Shown piece by piece: positions 41,801 through 55,329 of a stretch of DNA of 64,000 bases. Both the position numbers and the translations under genes were made by a program. Numbering within the stretch: the first letter of the stretch is position 1; each line of letters begins with the position of its first letter. Under the pieces are notes generated by a model. The model did not search any database and was not told the origin of the DNA. It was given only the letters and a program-made list of their open reading frames with translations. The DNA comes from Symsagittifera roscoffensis (taxonomy: Eukaryota > Xenacoelomorpha > Acoela > Convolutidae), in the NCBI RefSeq assembly GCF_963678635.1, contig NC_087066.1, positions 33,547,301 through 33,611,300 on the forward strand, read 5' to 3'.

Positions 41801-44800
41801 GCGCCCCCCGCGAGGTTGCATCTGACAAATGTTTGATCAAATACTAAGGATCTACCTGACAATTGCCCCCATAGGTATTTACTTAAGAATTGCCACCCCT
41901 ATTATTAAAAGCAGTGGACTAGCGCTGAGCTTTCTATTGAGAATTCTAATTTAGCTGCATTCTGATTGTGGTCGAAAAAACGTTATTTTAGTCTACTTAA
42001 CATCCCCCCCCCCACCCGAATCAAGTTAACATCCTTCCCCGAATCAGGTTAACATCCTCATTCGGCGGAGACGCGATATGAGCTTGAAGTAAGGCATTTA
42101 TTTCGGCCCAAGTTCATATATACAGCACTCGATATATTCAGGACTTGGGATGCAGCGTGAAAAATACCGTTGACCATGGAATGATAAGGAAACGAAAATT
42201 CAATTCAATAAAAAAGCGCTACAAAACTGAGTGCCAAAAATCCTATACTATTTTTAAAACTTTACATACATTAATATGATAAATATTCCTTTGACCTCAG
42301 GGGAATGTAGTACTGCAGTTGCAGTAACCTTGAGGTTATACATATATAACCAAAGTCATTGATACTGCAGTTGCACCAACCTTGATGTTTGATGCTATGT
42401 ACTTTTTTCGTATATTGTTATCTATTTTTTGATAAGGCCATTAGTGGCAATATAAAACAAAACATTGTTTTTATTCACTTCGCCATACACACGTATGGAA
42501 CTAAGCCAGTAGATCTGAGCTGAAACCAATCGATCTCAAAAATCAAATGTCGGACGCTAACAATTGAAATTCTCAGTCTTACAGCTTAAGTTACTATAAG
42601 TTTCATTGGTTATCACACAAAACAAACAGTATTTAAGCAAATTGCGATCATTTCGCAAACAGAATTCATAACTCTGTTGAACGCCCCCTTCCAGATATCA
42701 TCAACTTTCGGAAGTGTTGAAACTATTTTCAGTTTCCTCACTGTTGTACTTCGACACTGTTGGGCGCCCCCCGTGAGGTTGCATCTGACAAATGTTTGAT
42801 CAAATACTAAGGATCTACCTGACAATTGCCCGGTATTTACTTAAGAATTGCCACCCCTATTATTAAAAGCAGTGGACTAGCGCTGAGCTTTCTATTGAGA
42901 ATTCTAATTTAGCTGCATTCTGATTGTGGTCGAAAAAACGTTATTTTAATCTACTTAACATCCCCCCCCCCCACCCGAATCAAGTTAACATCCTTCCCCG
43001 AATCAGGTTAACATCCTCATTCGGCGGAGACGCGATATGAGCTTGAAGTAAGGCATTTATTTCGGCCCAAGTTCATATATACAGCACTCGATATATTCAG
43101 GACTTGGGATGCAACGTGAAAAATACCGTTGACCATGGAATGATAAGGAAACGAAAATTCAATTCAATAAAAAAGCGCTACAAAACTGAGTGCCAAAAAT
43201 CCTATACTATTTTTAAAACTTTACATACATTAATATGATAAATATTCCTTTGACCTCAGGGGAATGTAGTACTGCAGTTGCAGTAACCTTGAGGTTATAC
43301 ATATATAACCAACGTCATTGATACTGCAGTTGCACCAACCTTGATGTTTGATGCTATGTACTTTTTTCGTATATTGTTATCTATTTTTTGATAAGGCCAT
43401 TAGTGGCAATATAAAACAAAACAATGTTTTTATTCACTTCGCCATACACACGTAGATCTGAGCTCAAACCAATCGATCTCAAAAATCAAATGTCGGAAGC
43501 TAACAATTGAAATTCTCAGTCTTACAGCTTAAGTTACTATAAGTTTCATTGATTATCACACACTAAAAAAAAACAGTATTTAAGCAAATTGCGATCAATT
43601 TACAAACAGAATTCAAAACTCTGTTGAACGCCCCCTTCCAGATATCATCAGCTTTCGGAAGTGTTGAAACTATTTTCAGTTTCGGCACTGTTGTACTTCG
43701 ACACTGTTGGGCGCCCCCCGTGAGGTTGCATCTGACAAATGTTTGATCAAATACTAAGGATCTACCTGACAATTGCCCCCTTAGGTATTTACTTAAGAAT
43801 TGCCTCCCCTATTAATAAAAGCAGTGAACTAGCGCTGAGCTTTCTTTTGAGAATTCTAATTTTGCTGCATTCTGATTGTGGTCGAAAATACGTAGATCTG
43901 AGCTGAAACCAATCGATCTCAAAAATCAAATGTCGGAAGCTAACAATTGAAATTCTCAGTCTTACAGCTTAAGTTACTACAAGTTTCATTGGTTATCACA
44001 CAAAAAAAAACAGTATTTAGGCAAATTGCGATCATTTTGCAAACAGAATTCAAAACTCTGTTGAACGCCCCCTTCCAGATATCATCAATTTTCGGAAGTG
44101 TTGAAACTATTTTCAGTTTCGGCACTGTTGTACTTCGACACTGTTGGGCGCCCCCGTGAGGTTGCATCTGACAAATGTTTGATCAAATACTAAGGATCTA
44201 CCTGACAATTGCCCCATTAGGTATTTACTTAAGAATTGCCACCCCTATTAATAAAAGCAGTGAACTAGCGCTGAGCTTTCTATTGAGAATTCTAATTTTG
44301 CTGCATTCTGATTGTGGTCGAAAATACGTTATCTTAATCTACTTAACATTCCCCCCCCCCACCCGAATCAAGTTAACATCCTTCCCCGAATCAAGTTAAC
44401 ATCCTCATTTGGCGGAGACGGGATATGAGCTTGAAGTAAGGCGTTTATTTCTGCCCAAGTTCATATATGCAGCACTCGATATAACCAGGACTTGGGATGC
44501 AGCGTGAAAAATACCGTTGATCATGGAATGATAAGGAAACGAAAATTCAATTCAATAAAAAAGCGCTACAAAACTGAGTGCCAAAAATCCTATACTATTT
44601 CTAAAATTTTACATACATTAATATGATAAATATTCCTTTGACCTCTGGGGAATGTAGTACTACAGTTGCAGTAACCTTGAGGTTATACATATATAACCAA
44701 AGTTATTGATACTGCAGTTGCAGCAACCTTGATGTTTGATGCTATGTACTTTTTTCGTATATTGTTATCTATTTTTTGATAAGGCCATTAGTGGCAATAT

Positions 44801-46067
44801 AAAACAAAACATTGTTTTTTTTCACTTCGCTATACACATGTATGCAACTAAGCCAGTAGATCTGAGCTGAAACCAATCGATCTTAAAAGTCAAATGTCGG
44901 AAGCTAACAATTGAAATTCTCAGTCTTACAGCTTAAGTTACTATAAGTTTCATTGGTTATCACACAAAAAAAAACAGTATTTAAGCAAATTGCGATCATT
45001 TCGCAAACAGAATTCAAAAATCTGTTGAACGCCTCCTTCCAGATATCATCAATTTTCGGAAGTGTTGAAACCAATTTCAGTTTCGGCACTGTTGTACTTC
45101 GACACTGTTGGGCTCCCCCCGTGAGGTTGCATCTGACAAATGTTTGATCAAATACTAAGGATCTACCTGACAATTGCCCCCATAGGTATTTACTTAAGAA
45201 TTGCCACCCCTATTATTAAAAGCAGTGGACTAGCGCTGAGCTTTCTATTGAGAATTCTAATTTTGCTGCATTCTGATTGTGGTCGAAAAAACGTTATTTT
45301 AGTCTACTTAACATCCCCCCCCCACCCGAATCAAGTTAACATCCTTCCCCGAATCAGGTTAACATCCTCATTCGGCGGAGACGCGATATGAGCTTGAAGT
45401 AAGGCATTTATTTCGGCCCAAGTTCATATATACAGCACTCGATATATTCAGGACTTGGGATGCAGCGTGAAAAATACCGTTGACCATGGAATGATAAGGA
45501 AACGAAAATTCAATTCAATAAAAAAGCGCTACAAAACTGAGTGCCAAAAATCCTATACTATTTTTAAAACTTTACATACATTAATATGATAAATATTCCT
45601 TTGACCTCAGGGGAATGTAGTACTGCAGTTGCAGTAACCTTGAGGTTATACATATATAACCAAAGTCATTGATACTGCAGTTACAGCAACCTTGATGTTT
45701 GATGCTATGTACTTTTTTCGTATATTGTTATCTATTTTTTGATAAGGCCATTAGTGGCAATATAAAACAAAACATTGTTTTTATTCACTTCGCCATACAC
45801 ACGTATGGAACTAAGCCAGTAGATCTGAGCTGAAACCAATCGATCTCAAAAATCAAATGTCGGACGCTAACAATTGAAATTCTCAGTCTTACAGCTTAAG
45901 TTACTATAAGTTTCATTGGTTATCACACAAAACAAACAGTATTTAAGCAAATTGCGATCATTTCGCAAACAGAATTCATAACTCTGTTGAACGCCCCCTT
46001 CCAGATATCATCAACTTTCGGAAGTGTTGAAACTATTTTCAGTTTCGGCACTGTTGTACTTTGCAAA
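38864..46067 (+). repeat. Mosaic tandem array derived from the LTR element's 3' end
   Basis: The longest period is about 960 bp and is built of four modules: T (element tail, ~245 bp), the LTR (~295 bp), U (~210 bp, from AAAACAGTATTTAAGC to GTTGGGCGCCCCC) and V (~215 bp, ending in a C-run and GAATCAAGTTAACATCC). Full LTR starts in the array: 40484, 42306, 43265, 44653 and 45616. U occurs 11 times, starting near 38864, 39197, 39634, 40779, 41219, 41653, 42617, 43560, 43999, 44963 and 45925. Shorter units omit T and the front of the LTR, entering either at GATAAGGCC (39013) or at CGTAGATCTGAGC (39520, 41107, 41545, 43888). Sections around 39.2-40.0, 40.8-41.4 and 43.6-44.4 kb are near-identical, a higher-order repeat. 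Repeated ~70-codon frames on both strands are by-products. Confidence 0.85.
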
Positions 46068-47127
46068 CTAGTGTTATGAGTGGGATCAAGTTAACATCCT
46101 CCAAATGTGAACTCAGAACCAAAATATCATCACCCCCCCCCCCTAAACGTGTTTGCAGGGGAGGAGGGGGAGGATGTTAATTAATGAAACAATTGTTAGC
46201 ATCGTCGAAAATACCAAGAAAATGAATAAGTTATCCATAAATTGAATACTTTCATTAAGGTTTTTTTAAATCTTGATTAAGCTACTCAAACTGTGCAATA
46301 AACGTTCGTTTTTTTTTTGGTAAAATTGACAATCCTTATACTTAATTTACCGATTAGCTTGTAAAAATTGATCTTTTTTGTTTTTTTTTTGCTTTTGGAC
46401 CTATTCTGCTCTTATACTATTCTGCTTATTGACTGGCCACCGTAAAATATGTAAACCCTTATTCTATTTTTCATCCAATCAGTTAAAAGCTTTTCTCATT
46501 TGAGACTACTACAGAAAATCTTTACGTAATACCATTGGCCGATTACTCAACAATTACGTAACTAAGTCAGCAGATAAAAAGAAAATGCGCCGCCGTGAAA
46601 CGTCTTTTAACATGTACGAAGAAAATGAATTGAATTTATCTGTTTGAACTCCGAATCGCCAGAATTCTAAATTTTAGTTCATACAAAAGAAAAAGACTGA
46701 ATTGAATAAAACTATTCAAAATAATATATTTTTTGCTGTGTATCATTTATTTATTCTCTCAGCTGTTTCATTTGAATGATTTTTCAGCGGACGGATTTTA
46801 TTGAACGTTGAAGTAAGCGCGTAATTTTACGTTTTCTGCAGTAAAATCTTTTTAAAAAAACATTTTATGCACAACCATTGCAATAGGTAAACCTCGTGAT
46901 TGAATGAGACGGATGCATCATAATTTTGTTATACTAAGTTACGTTGCTATTGATTTTGAAAAAATTGCGCTCACAATATTCCATTACCTTTTTTCAAATA
47001 CGAAATTTGTTGATTTATTTTACCAGCCTTTAAAATATTATTATAACCGGGTTAAACTTGGGAGAACATACTGTTAAATTACTTAAAAAAGCGTTATTTT
47101 AACGTATTCCTTTTATTTTTGGCAAAG
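46068..47127. other. AT-rich upstream region of the receptor gene, nothing specific
   Basis: A C-run at about 46130-46142 and a GGGGAGGAGGGGGAGG stretch at 46158-46173 end the repeat region. The rest is AT-rich with no ORF. The pyrimidine-rich CCTTTTATTTTTGGCAAAG before the ATG at 47128 could be promoter-proximal leader or a 3' splice site of a 5'-UTR intron; I cannot tell. Confidence 0.4.
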
Positions 47128-47554
47128 ATGATTTCATTATTAGTCTTTCGACTGATTCCCGTTCTTTGCTACATATCTCTTAATTTCGCGGCTGCAATTC
47201 CGGAGGATATAGACACCAAGAACCTACCGTTCCTAGACGACAATGTAATTAACACTAACGACGAATTTCTGATCCAAAAAATAGACAATGGAACTTCGTA
47301 CCTAATCATTCCGAACAAGAATTACATACCGACGACTAAGAAACCACCGAAGACCGAGGCCCCGAAGCAAGGACAAGAACGTCAATCTTGTCCGGTTGAG
47401 TTCGACGGTGTGCCCATTTGCAAGGGACTGGCGGGGGAGCTGACCCAGTTGAGGAATACCTCCTGTTGGTACACTAAGCCCTTCACCCTGGACAGTGAGA
47501 TGGTCATTGTGAAACTGGTGCTCTACTCCGTCTTAGTCGTCATATCCTACCTCG
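47128..47554 (+). CDS. Class A GPCR gene, exon 1: signal peptide, ectodomain, start of TM1
   Basis: The ATG at 47128 has A at -3 and opens a typical signal peptide (MISLLVFRLIPVLCYISLNF, cleavage likely after the Ala run near residue 23). The upstream TTG in the same frame is not needed. An extracellular part of ~100 residues follows, with N-glycosylation sites NGT (54) and NTS (110), a Thr/Pro/Lys-rich stretch (66-80) and cysteines at 88, 98 and 113. TM1 starts near residue 125 and is split by the intron inside LGN, the class A N1.50 site. The donor is G|GTTAGT, phase 1. The protein would be a cell-surface receptor. The ligand class cannot be told from this part. 427 bp. Confidence 0.75.
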
Positions 47555-47819
47555 GTTAGTTTTACTCTAAACCAGCAGCTCATTCTCCTATATTGGTACA
47601 ATGGGATAACCTTAGGTCTCTGGAAAAGCGAATGTGTAAAAACACTAAAATTTGTTGCAAAATCCCTGAATGTTCTTACTGTTCCAATGTTTCGCAAGAC
47701 GCCTGAAATTTGAGCTTTATTTTTTTCTGAAAATATTCTAAAAACACTATGTTTCGAGTTATTACCTTTCCTCAATTCATAGTTTGCAATGGTTTGTGGA
47801 CAAGTTTTTGCCGCCTTCG

Positions 47820-48285
47820 GTACTACTATGATAGAGTGGTCCCTCGAAAAAGTAACTATCATAGACAGGTCCCGCATGCATTTCGCATGTTTTAATTTTG
47901 AAAACTAATTTGTGTTTCAATTATTCATTTCAAAAATCTTGCTAAATATGTGCAGCCAAAAAAACTTTTCAGGTTGAAAATTGTAATCACTATTGTTTAT
48001 ATATTGAAATTTGCTCGCTTTACTTTATTTTACGGTTTAACAACCATATAATTTTGTTGACTTGTTTGTCATCAAAACCCACTATTGGCGTTTTTTTTTA
48101 ATTGTAAACCTTATAATGGTGATGAGGAGGTTTTAAGAGGAAAAAACATGAAATTTGTTTGAAAATATACTGCGACAATTTTCTGAAAGGCGTAATCATA
48201 ATTATGAAAAGATTTGAGAGGTCTAGGTGTCTTTTTCTCAAGGGACCTGGTTTTTTTCAAGGCACCACTCTATCATAGTAGTACA
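47820..48285. mobile_element. Non-autonomous DNA transposon (MITE-like), ~466 bp
   Basis: The ends are inverted: GTACTACTATGATAGAGTGG at 47820 and its complement at 48265-48284, extended by CCCTCGAA against TTCAAGGC with mismatches. The flanking CCGCCTTCG is present at 47811-47819 and again at 48286-48294, a target duplication of 8-9 bp. It has no coding capacity. Target length would fit hAT-like or Mutator-like transposases; the superfamily cannot be decided. Confidence 0.8.
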
Positions 48286-49562
48286 CCGCCTTCGAGATAA
48301 AAAAAAAGTTATTAGTAATTACTCATCAAAAATTCACCAAATTTGGTGTGCTGCAATGTACATTTTAAACCCAATTCTTTGAAGATCGTGCCAGATTTAG
48401 TTGGGTCCCGGGAAAAGGCAAATATGAAAAATGGGTCCGTTAAGTTGGTGATGATTTCTTGTTGTTGGCTGCAAGATTTTTTGGCATTTCGGCTACAATT
48501 AATCTCGGTATTTTAGCAAAAAAAAGTGATAAGTTTTTTATGCCTGCATACAAACTATCATTCGGAACATTCTGACCTACGTGCACATCAACTAAGTTTT
48601 CCAACCGAAAATTTTTTCTAAAGTTTCGACAGGAAGCACAGGAAAGGAGTACTTTTTTAGACTGAGTTGTAGCTACAATAATAGAATTCTCAAAAAACTA
48701 AACCATGCTGCAGATATCTATATACCTTTTTGCTTTCAAAATTGGATGGTTGTATCATCACCAGGCCCCGGATTTAAGTTCATTACTATTTTTCGTAGTA
48801 AACTAACTATTTCTGAGAAAATTGAGCAAATGAACTAATCAAAGAGATGTGCTTTATTTCTTTTGAAGTCCTCCAGAATACTGACCGTTTTTCAGAAATT
48901 ATATTCCAATATTACCATCTTCACGAAGACCTATGATCACATGGTGATTGATTACATGCTGTAAATTATAAAATTGAAAATTTGAAAAATCGCCAGTAAA
49001 CAATGCATCAAAATAAATACTCGGTACAATAAATACTCGGTAGACAAATAAATTTTGTCTCAGACTCGCTACATTTCCTAACAGAGAATTCGTTAAAATT
49101 GATTTTTTTTTGGTGTTACTGCAGCCAAATTAGTAGAATAACATGTTTTAATTAAGTTTTCTTCAACTAATTTGATGGTTTTTAATTTTTTTTACTCAAG
49201 TTTAATGTTTTTTTTACGATGCCAGCTTTTTTATGTCAGTTTAATTATCTAATGTTTTTCTACTTTTTTCACTTGGCATTGTTCGACATTGATCGAAGTT
49301 CTACTAGAATTTTTTGAAACTACAGAAAAAACCTCAAAGAACGTCTTAGACAATTTTTCCATTATTACACAAGCAAAGCTTGTGATAGTATGAACTATCT
49401 TTTTTTCCAACCTAAGACTCAGATATTAGTGTTCATTTTGAAAGTGTTCTTTTATTGCAGCATGTACATAAGAGCAATAAACAGCTATTAAGTACAGCCA
49501 ATGCTAAGGATATTAACACAGACTATTATATTACAAATAGCACTTTAGCTTCAAGGTATGAT

Positions 49563-49800
49563 GGATCTGTAGCATAGAGGTAGTGAAGGAGACCCACAAC
49601 AAAATAAGAGGGTTCGACCCTGGGCAGGTCCGGATGTTTTTGTATACTAGTTAAAATTCGTCCGCTCTATAAATTGAGGCATGATAGTTGGTAAATTTCT
49701 TCTTTCAAATTGACTGGTACTGCTAATGCGTCATAATTGGCTTGCGTCACTTTGGAATTATGTAGACTCATAATTGGCGTGCGTCACTTCAGAAACTTTG
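49563..49800 (+). repeat. tRNA-derived SINE-like sequence
   Basis: A-box-like TAGCATAGAGG (49570-49580) and B-box GGTTCGACCCT (49611-49621) lie 31 bp apart. GGATCTG at the start pairs fully with CAGGTCC at 49625-49631. The anticodon arm does not fold and the T-arm is off by two bases, so it is a tRNA relic. A tail with a duplicated ~39-bp segment (TAATTGGCTTGCGTCACTT, about 49734 and 49772) follows. Confidence 0.55.
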
Positions 49801-52800
49801 TAGACTCAGAGTTTTACTTTTTCAGTGTTTTCCAGAAGCGTTAATGATCATATTTTTGATTGTTTATGCGAAGTGCAACTTGGCCTTTGTGGTAAAAAAT
49901 GTCGCGCTTTTTGTTGAGCGACTGGCTGTTATCGTCCATAGCTTTTTAGTGCAAAGGTTTCTTCTCGGGCTTCTGAGCAGCTTGTTCGTTTCATGTTAGT
50001 TACAACCTTTTTTGAAATTTTGCTATGATAGGTTTTTATCTTGCATTGGTTGAAACGTTAAAACGGTTTCTGATGGCTTGGAATTTACCAAGACTGGAGT
50101 ATTCTTAAATTGGGAATTCTTGTTGATCAAAATCTGAGATACTTTTTGCCAAAATATTTTTTTAGAAGTTTATCGTTTTGAGAAAAATTAAATTAAATTA
50201 ATTTCAGTAATACAACTCATTTATCTCTCTGCTTCTTCAGCAATTAGATGTCTAAAAAGAATAAAATCATAATATTTGGTTTTTTGCTAGTTAAAAACAG
50301 GCTCGAACTTTTTTCGTTTTTTGAGTGAAGCATAATTTGTTTCGTCGTTTTCGTGTTCGTTTTTTTACCCTTGTGATAAGCAAGGGTATTGCAATCGGAG
50401 AGTAGACTTTTTCCCCGTAGTTAACTTTGTTCAATTTCTAATCTAGATTTCTTGACTCATATCTAGTGGTACCTTATTTCCCGGTCTATGTTGTGTCGCA
50501 TGTGATCAAATTTCTTAGCGTTCCCGGTCCACTTAGCCTGGAGGTAACGAATACTATGGCAAAAGTTTTTTTCAAACGGGAAATGTTCTGTTTCAAATTA
50601 AGTTATCGGCCAATTATTCGTCTGCTTATGGTTTGTCAGCTTAGTTGCCATACCTTGGAATCGTTTTTTTTGCTGAGCGCATTTTTTAATGTTGCTTTTA
50701 GTGTTTGATTTACTCCTTCAATTTGTAATTTTATTTGCCTTGACGATGCATTTCTTGTTTTTTCGTATTTCCTTGAAGAGTTTCTGCTTTGTCACCGCTT
50801 TGCTAATTTTGCAATCTATTGTTTGGGCATTTTTCTAAATTATCTTCATTCATGTTGATAGATTTAGATGTATTGCAAGTGTTGCGAAGCTCAGCTTCGC
50901 CTCTATGTCTAATGCTAAAATGTTTATATTTTGATAACTTTTTTTGGTTGATTTTTCGTTTTTTTTCGATAACATTTTTCCAACGTTTGAACAATCGTGT
51001 TTGAATAATTTATTGGATTGCAGCCATTTAGTTTCAGCCAGAAGTCATGGCTTGTGCAATTTGACTTTACAGGTTTTTGCTCCGTTTCGCGTCTGTATTT
51101 AAACTTTAAAATTGTTTTTTTTTTCGCATTGACCTCTTAAGAACTTGATAAAACTAATAATAATTTTTTCAAACTGTTAGCAAACGCCTCAGATCTACAC
51201 TTAGTTTTTGTTTGACTTTTAACAGGCATTTCAGGTGCCGTTTAGAAACTAATTACCTCCCCTTTGTCAATCCAAAATCACTCTCTTTAGTCCTTTTTCC
51301 ATTTGGCTGTATCTTTTGACGCCATTTCTTTTCGATTGGAGTACCATAAATTAGAAACAGAAGCACCAAACACAAAGATTTCCTAAAACTTAAATTTGAT
51401 TTTATGGCGTAATTCAATCATAGAAAGTGTGAACCTACTTCAGCTGTAATAGTGTTTTCCGCGTTTGGGGGAAGTTTGAACCAAAGTTTGCAGTCAAATA
51501 AGTGGAAAGTGAAATCTGACCAAGTCTAGTTTTGCTTTCTTTAGCATAGGCTTTGTTTTCGCTACTTGGATGCGATTTTGAATAGAAGCCTCGAGGAATC
51601 CTCTCAGATAAGGCCTTTAATCTGCACTTTTAAATCACTTCCTCCGTCCTCGTTAACCTAGAGGCATTTAGAAATAGCTGTGAAAACCTAAGCCCAAAAG
51701 AAAGCTGATTTAGGTGCTAACTGGGTTCATAATAACATAAACATACCTTGCCTGTGCTATAAGTTCACTCCGTTTAATTCACTCAGTTCCCAACATTCCT
51801 GAAATTTCTATGAAAACAAGAACATTTAAAGTATTCTTATGTTGATTCTCCCCAAATGATTCGAGTAAATCTGTGATAAAGTTCATGAGGCGAGTGAGCA
51901 ATTATGATCTTCACGCATTCCAGTGAATTTTGAGGATTTATTCAGCAAGTGAAAAGTTGATAGTTTACAAACAGCGTTGCATGCTTAGTTTATACGGGGA
52001 TAAATAAACAAAATGCTCTTATGGGTTAAATCTGGGTAGCTTTCTGGGAACTTAGATTTAGCGAATTTTCGTGGCCATGAAAAATAGAGTGCTTCTGATA
52101 AATTAGTCATTCAGAGCTTTCTCTAAAGTTAGGTTCCAAAATTAAGCACCCGTTTTCAGATAAAAGCGAACATATTGATGTCAATAAACGGGTCAAAATT
52201 ACCCAATTTGTTTAGGCGACATAGGTGCTATTCTGGGTAAAGCAGGTTGATTCTGAGCTAATGGCGTTTACTTTGTACCAGCTTGCGTATATTTCAATTT
52301 CGCCAGTTTAGTTGTCAGTGTAAATATTTAAACTGAAAATGTGGACCCCGTTCTTCCCTGGTAACTGAAATAACTTCCTACTAGTCATGGGTGAACTTCG
52401 TCTCCCAAAATGGAATAGTTCTGGTGGTAGTAGTAAATCACCCAATGTGATACTTTATGACACCCTTTTGGGTTTATGTAGGTGGTTGACTTTATTAGAC
52501 ACCTTCACCTTCAGGTGAAATCCGAAAAAGCGAGAAGTTTCTCTTTTCATTTACAGTTTTCTTCCCGGTTATTTACCTTGTTGAGTTTCATGTAAGGAGC
52601 TAACTGGAAACGAAAAGACTTAAATTATCCGGGAAATATAAACAGTGTTGGAATTCTCGTCTCAGAACTGAATAAAAGTGCAGTTTATGGCCGAAAGTTG
52701 GCATGTGATTGCTTCATGTTTAACTTACAAGAGTATTTTTTGGAGCTGGGAAAACATTTATTCAGAAGTAATTGTAATATTACCACGTTACTTGCAAACT

Positions 52801-53789
52801 AATCCCAAAAGAGGAACTTAAATTGGACGAAAAAGGGCGTTTAGGAGGGGTTGTTTGGGCGGGGAATTATTGGTATATACCAGCTTGAGGAAATCCTTTA
52901 TCAGGTCATGCACCCTCTTATTTGTTCACAAATGTTGCTTCAGGTGGAAATGAAGGCGGGATAAAATCGGGGTGAGATTTATTTAAGTCGCAAATTCATT
53001 AAAAATATGAAAAATTAAAATCGTGTTTGCACTATGAAGGAAAAACCAAATTTTACCTAGTTGACCTACTATTTTTGATATTGGTCAATTTTTCGACGGA
53101 TCTGTTTTTTTAACAAGTAAAAAGGCAAACATTTTAAAAAGAGCAAATTATTGTCACCTGAAGTTATAGAACCACTATTCTTTCGATAACTTAACTTCTA
53201 AAAATAACTGAAAGTTGCTGCTGTTAGCATTTTAAAACTATTTTGCATATTCAAGTTTCTTTCATTTTTTTTTCAAGTTTTTTCTCGTGAAACTAATTTT
53301 AATACCAAATACTTTTGACATTGAAACAAAATAAAAATCTAACTCGCTCATTTATTGAAATCGAATCCTAAACATGTATTTTCATATCCAGGCATTAAGG
53401 CTCCTTGTTTTTTCCGCACTTTATTTAAGATGACGCCTCAGTCTTAATCGAGAGACCGACAAACTGGCAGCATAAGGCTGTAAGCCGAATTATGCAGCCA
53501 TCTCTAATATTTTCATTCCGAATAAAAAACAATTTCTTTCCTACTGAGAGCATAAACGTTCATTTCCTTTTCCCTTCAGTTTTTTCTTCTGTCACAGTGT
53601 GTACTTTTTTAATTGCTAGGAGGCTAGAAATGATTCAACATTAGTAGTTTTGTTGCCAATGCCAAATGTTGCCTTGATTTTAATAATAGAGTTTTCTATT
53701 CCATGGACTTAGGAAATAAGACAAAATTACGTCATAAATTTATTGATCAACGATTTAAATTTCCTAAATTGACAGCAATGGTTTTTGTT

Positions 53790-55328
53790 CCGACTTTCGA
53801 TACGAAAGTAACGGAATATTTGTGCTCGGGGTGGGTTTTTTTCTTCAGACAAATTTCGACTTTTTAACTAGCCTTTTTTGACGGAATTTTTTTTATCATT
53901 CAAAAGGTATTGTTGTCCTGAGCTTAAATTTGAAAAGATATTTCACCTGTGATCATTTTTTGTAAAGTTATGAAGGTTTTAAGATTGCCATTTTGGCCAT
54001 TTTGACAAATTTGGGACAATTAACGCGCGATATAATTCGTGCTATTAACGCGTAAGCGGAGATTTAATCCGTCTTATAAATCGTTCCAAATTGGTTGAAC
54101 GAAGCTTATTAGGCATAATTGATTTGTTTCAAGGAACGAAATCTATCTTTTTGTATTTTATATGGCGTGTGGGGTGATGATTTTCATAAAAAATTTCAAA
54201 AAAAAAAATTTTCGCTTTATATTATTTCATTTAATTTTTTAAATGTTTTTACTGCTGCTCCATAAACCTTAAAAGGCAGTCGGAACATTCAGGGCTTCGC
54301 CCTGATACGAGCAGTCTTGTTTTATGTTTACGGGTGAAAGTTATGGATGAATTAAATTTTTTGTTTATAGATGAGTTGGTTTTTTGTTTGAGCATCAAGT
54401 TTAAAGGGATTTTTCGCTTTTGATTGATATAGATCTCAATCTGTTTCCGATTATTTGCTTTCTTTCATGCAAACTTGAAACTATTTCGTGCAAGCTCTAT
54501 TTTTTTGCATTTTTTGAACAAAAAGAAAACATTTTTGTTCATGCTCAGTAAACATTTTGATCTTCTTTCCTTGTTAGTTGAGCTACTTTTTCAGTTCTGT
54601 TGCCAAAAGAAACGCAAGGCCAAATTGAAATGAAAAAAAAAACGTCAAACATCAACTGAAATATCACAGGTGCCGAATCAAAATATAAGGACTTGAAAGT
54701 GAAGAAATTGATAGTTTCAATTTTTTAAATAGAATACCTGAGTGTTTAGTTTACGGAAGAGAGCATAAAGTGGCATTAGTACTCAAAAAGAATTTTAAAT
54801 TTATTTGTACGTTGCAAAAGAAAACTTAACCAAGACGGCTCGTATCAGGGCGAAGCCCTGAATGTTCCGACTGCCTTTGGGGTTTATGGAGCAGTAATAA
54901 CATTAAAAAATTAAATGTAAGAAAAAATAAAATGAAAATGAAAATCATCCCCCCACACGCCATACAAAGTACAAAAGGATAGATTCTGCTCCTTGTAACA
55001 AACCAATTATGGCGAATAAGCTTCTTTTAACCAATTTGGAACGATTTCTAAGACGGATTAACTCTCCGCTTACGCGTTAATAGCGCGAAAAATATCGCGC
55101 GTTAATTGTCTCAAATTGGCCAAAATGGCAATCTTTAAACCCCCATAACTTTACGAAAAATGATCACAGGTAAAATATTTTTTCAAATTTGAGCTCAGGA
55201 CAACAATACCTTTCGAATGATATAATAAATTTTGTGAAAAATGGCTAGTTAAAAAGTCGAAATTTGTCTGAAGAAAAAAACCCACCCCGAGCACAAATAT
55301 TCCGTTACTTTCGTATCAAAAGTCGGAA
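53790..55328. repeat. Long inverted repeat (~500-bp arms, ~520-bp spacer)
   Basis: The left arm (about 53790-54318) begins TTCCGACTTTCGATACGAAAG and ends with CAGGGCTTCGCCCTGATACG. The right arm (about 54838-55328) is its reverse complement with many point changes and small indels. The inner ends carry a short perfect hairpin (CAGGGCTTCGCCCTG). The spacer (54319-54837) is AT-rich without an ORF. It may be a foldback transposon or two copies of one repeat in opposite direction. Confidence 0.85.
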
Positions 55329-55329
55329 C

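Noticed and set aside
38873-46060. Repeated ~70-codon ORFs on both strands (SGRSLVFDQTFV and FSVLQLKLLQ types)
   Set aside because: They recur because the DNA module recurs, lie on both strands of the same stretch, start inside LTR or U modules, and show no domain.
49563-49631. Functional tRNA gene
   Set aside because: Acceptor ends pair and both promoter boxes are present, but the anticodon arm does not form and the T-arm is out of register; a SINE relic fits better.
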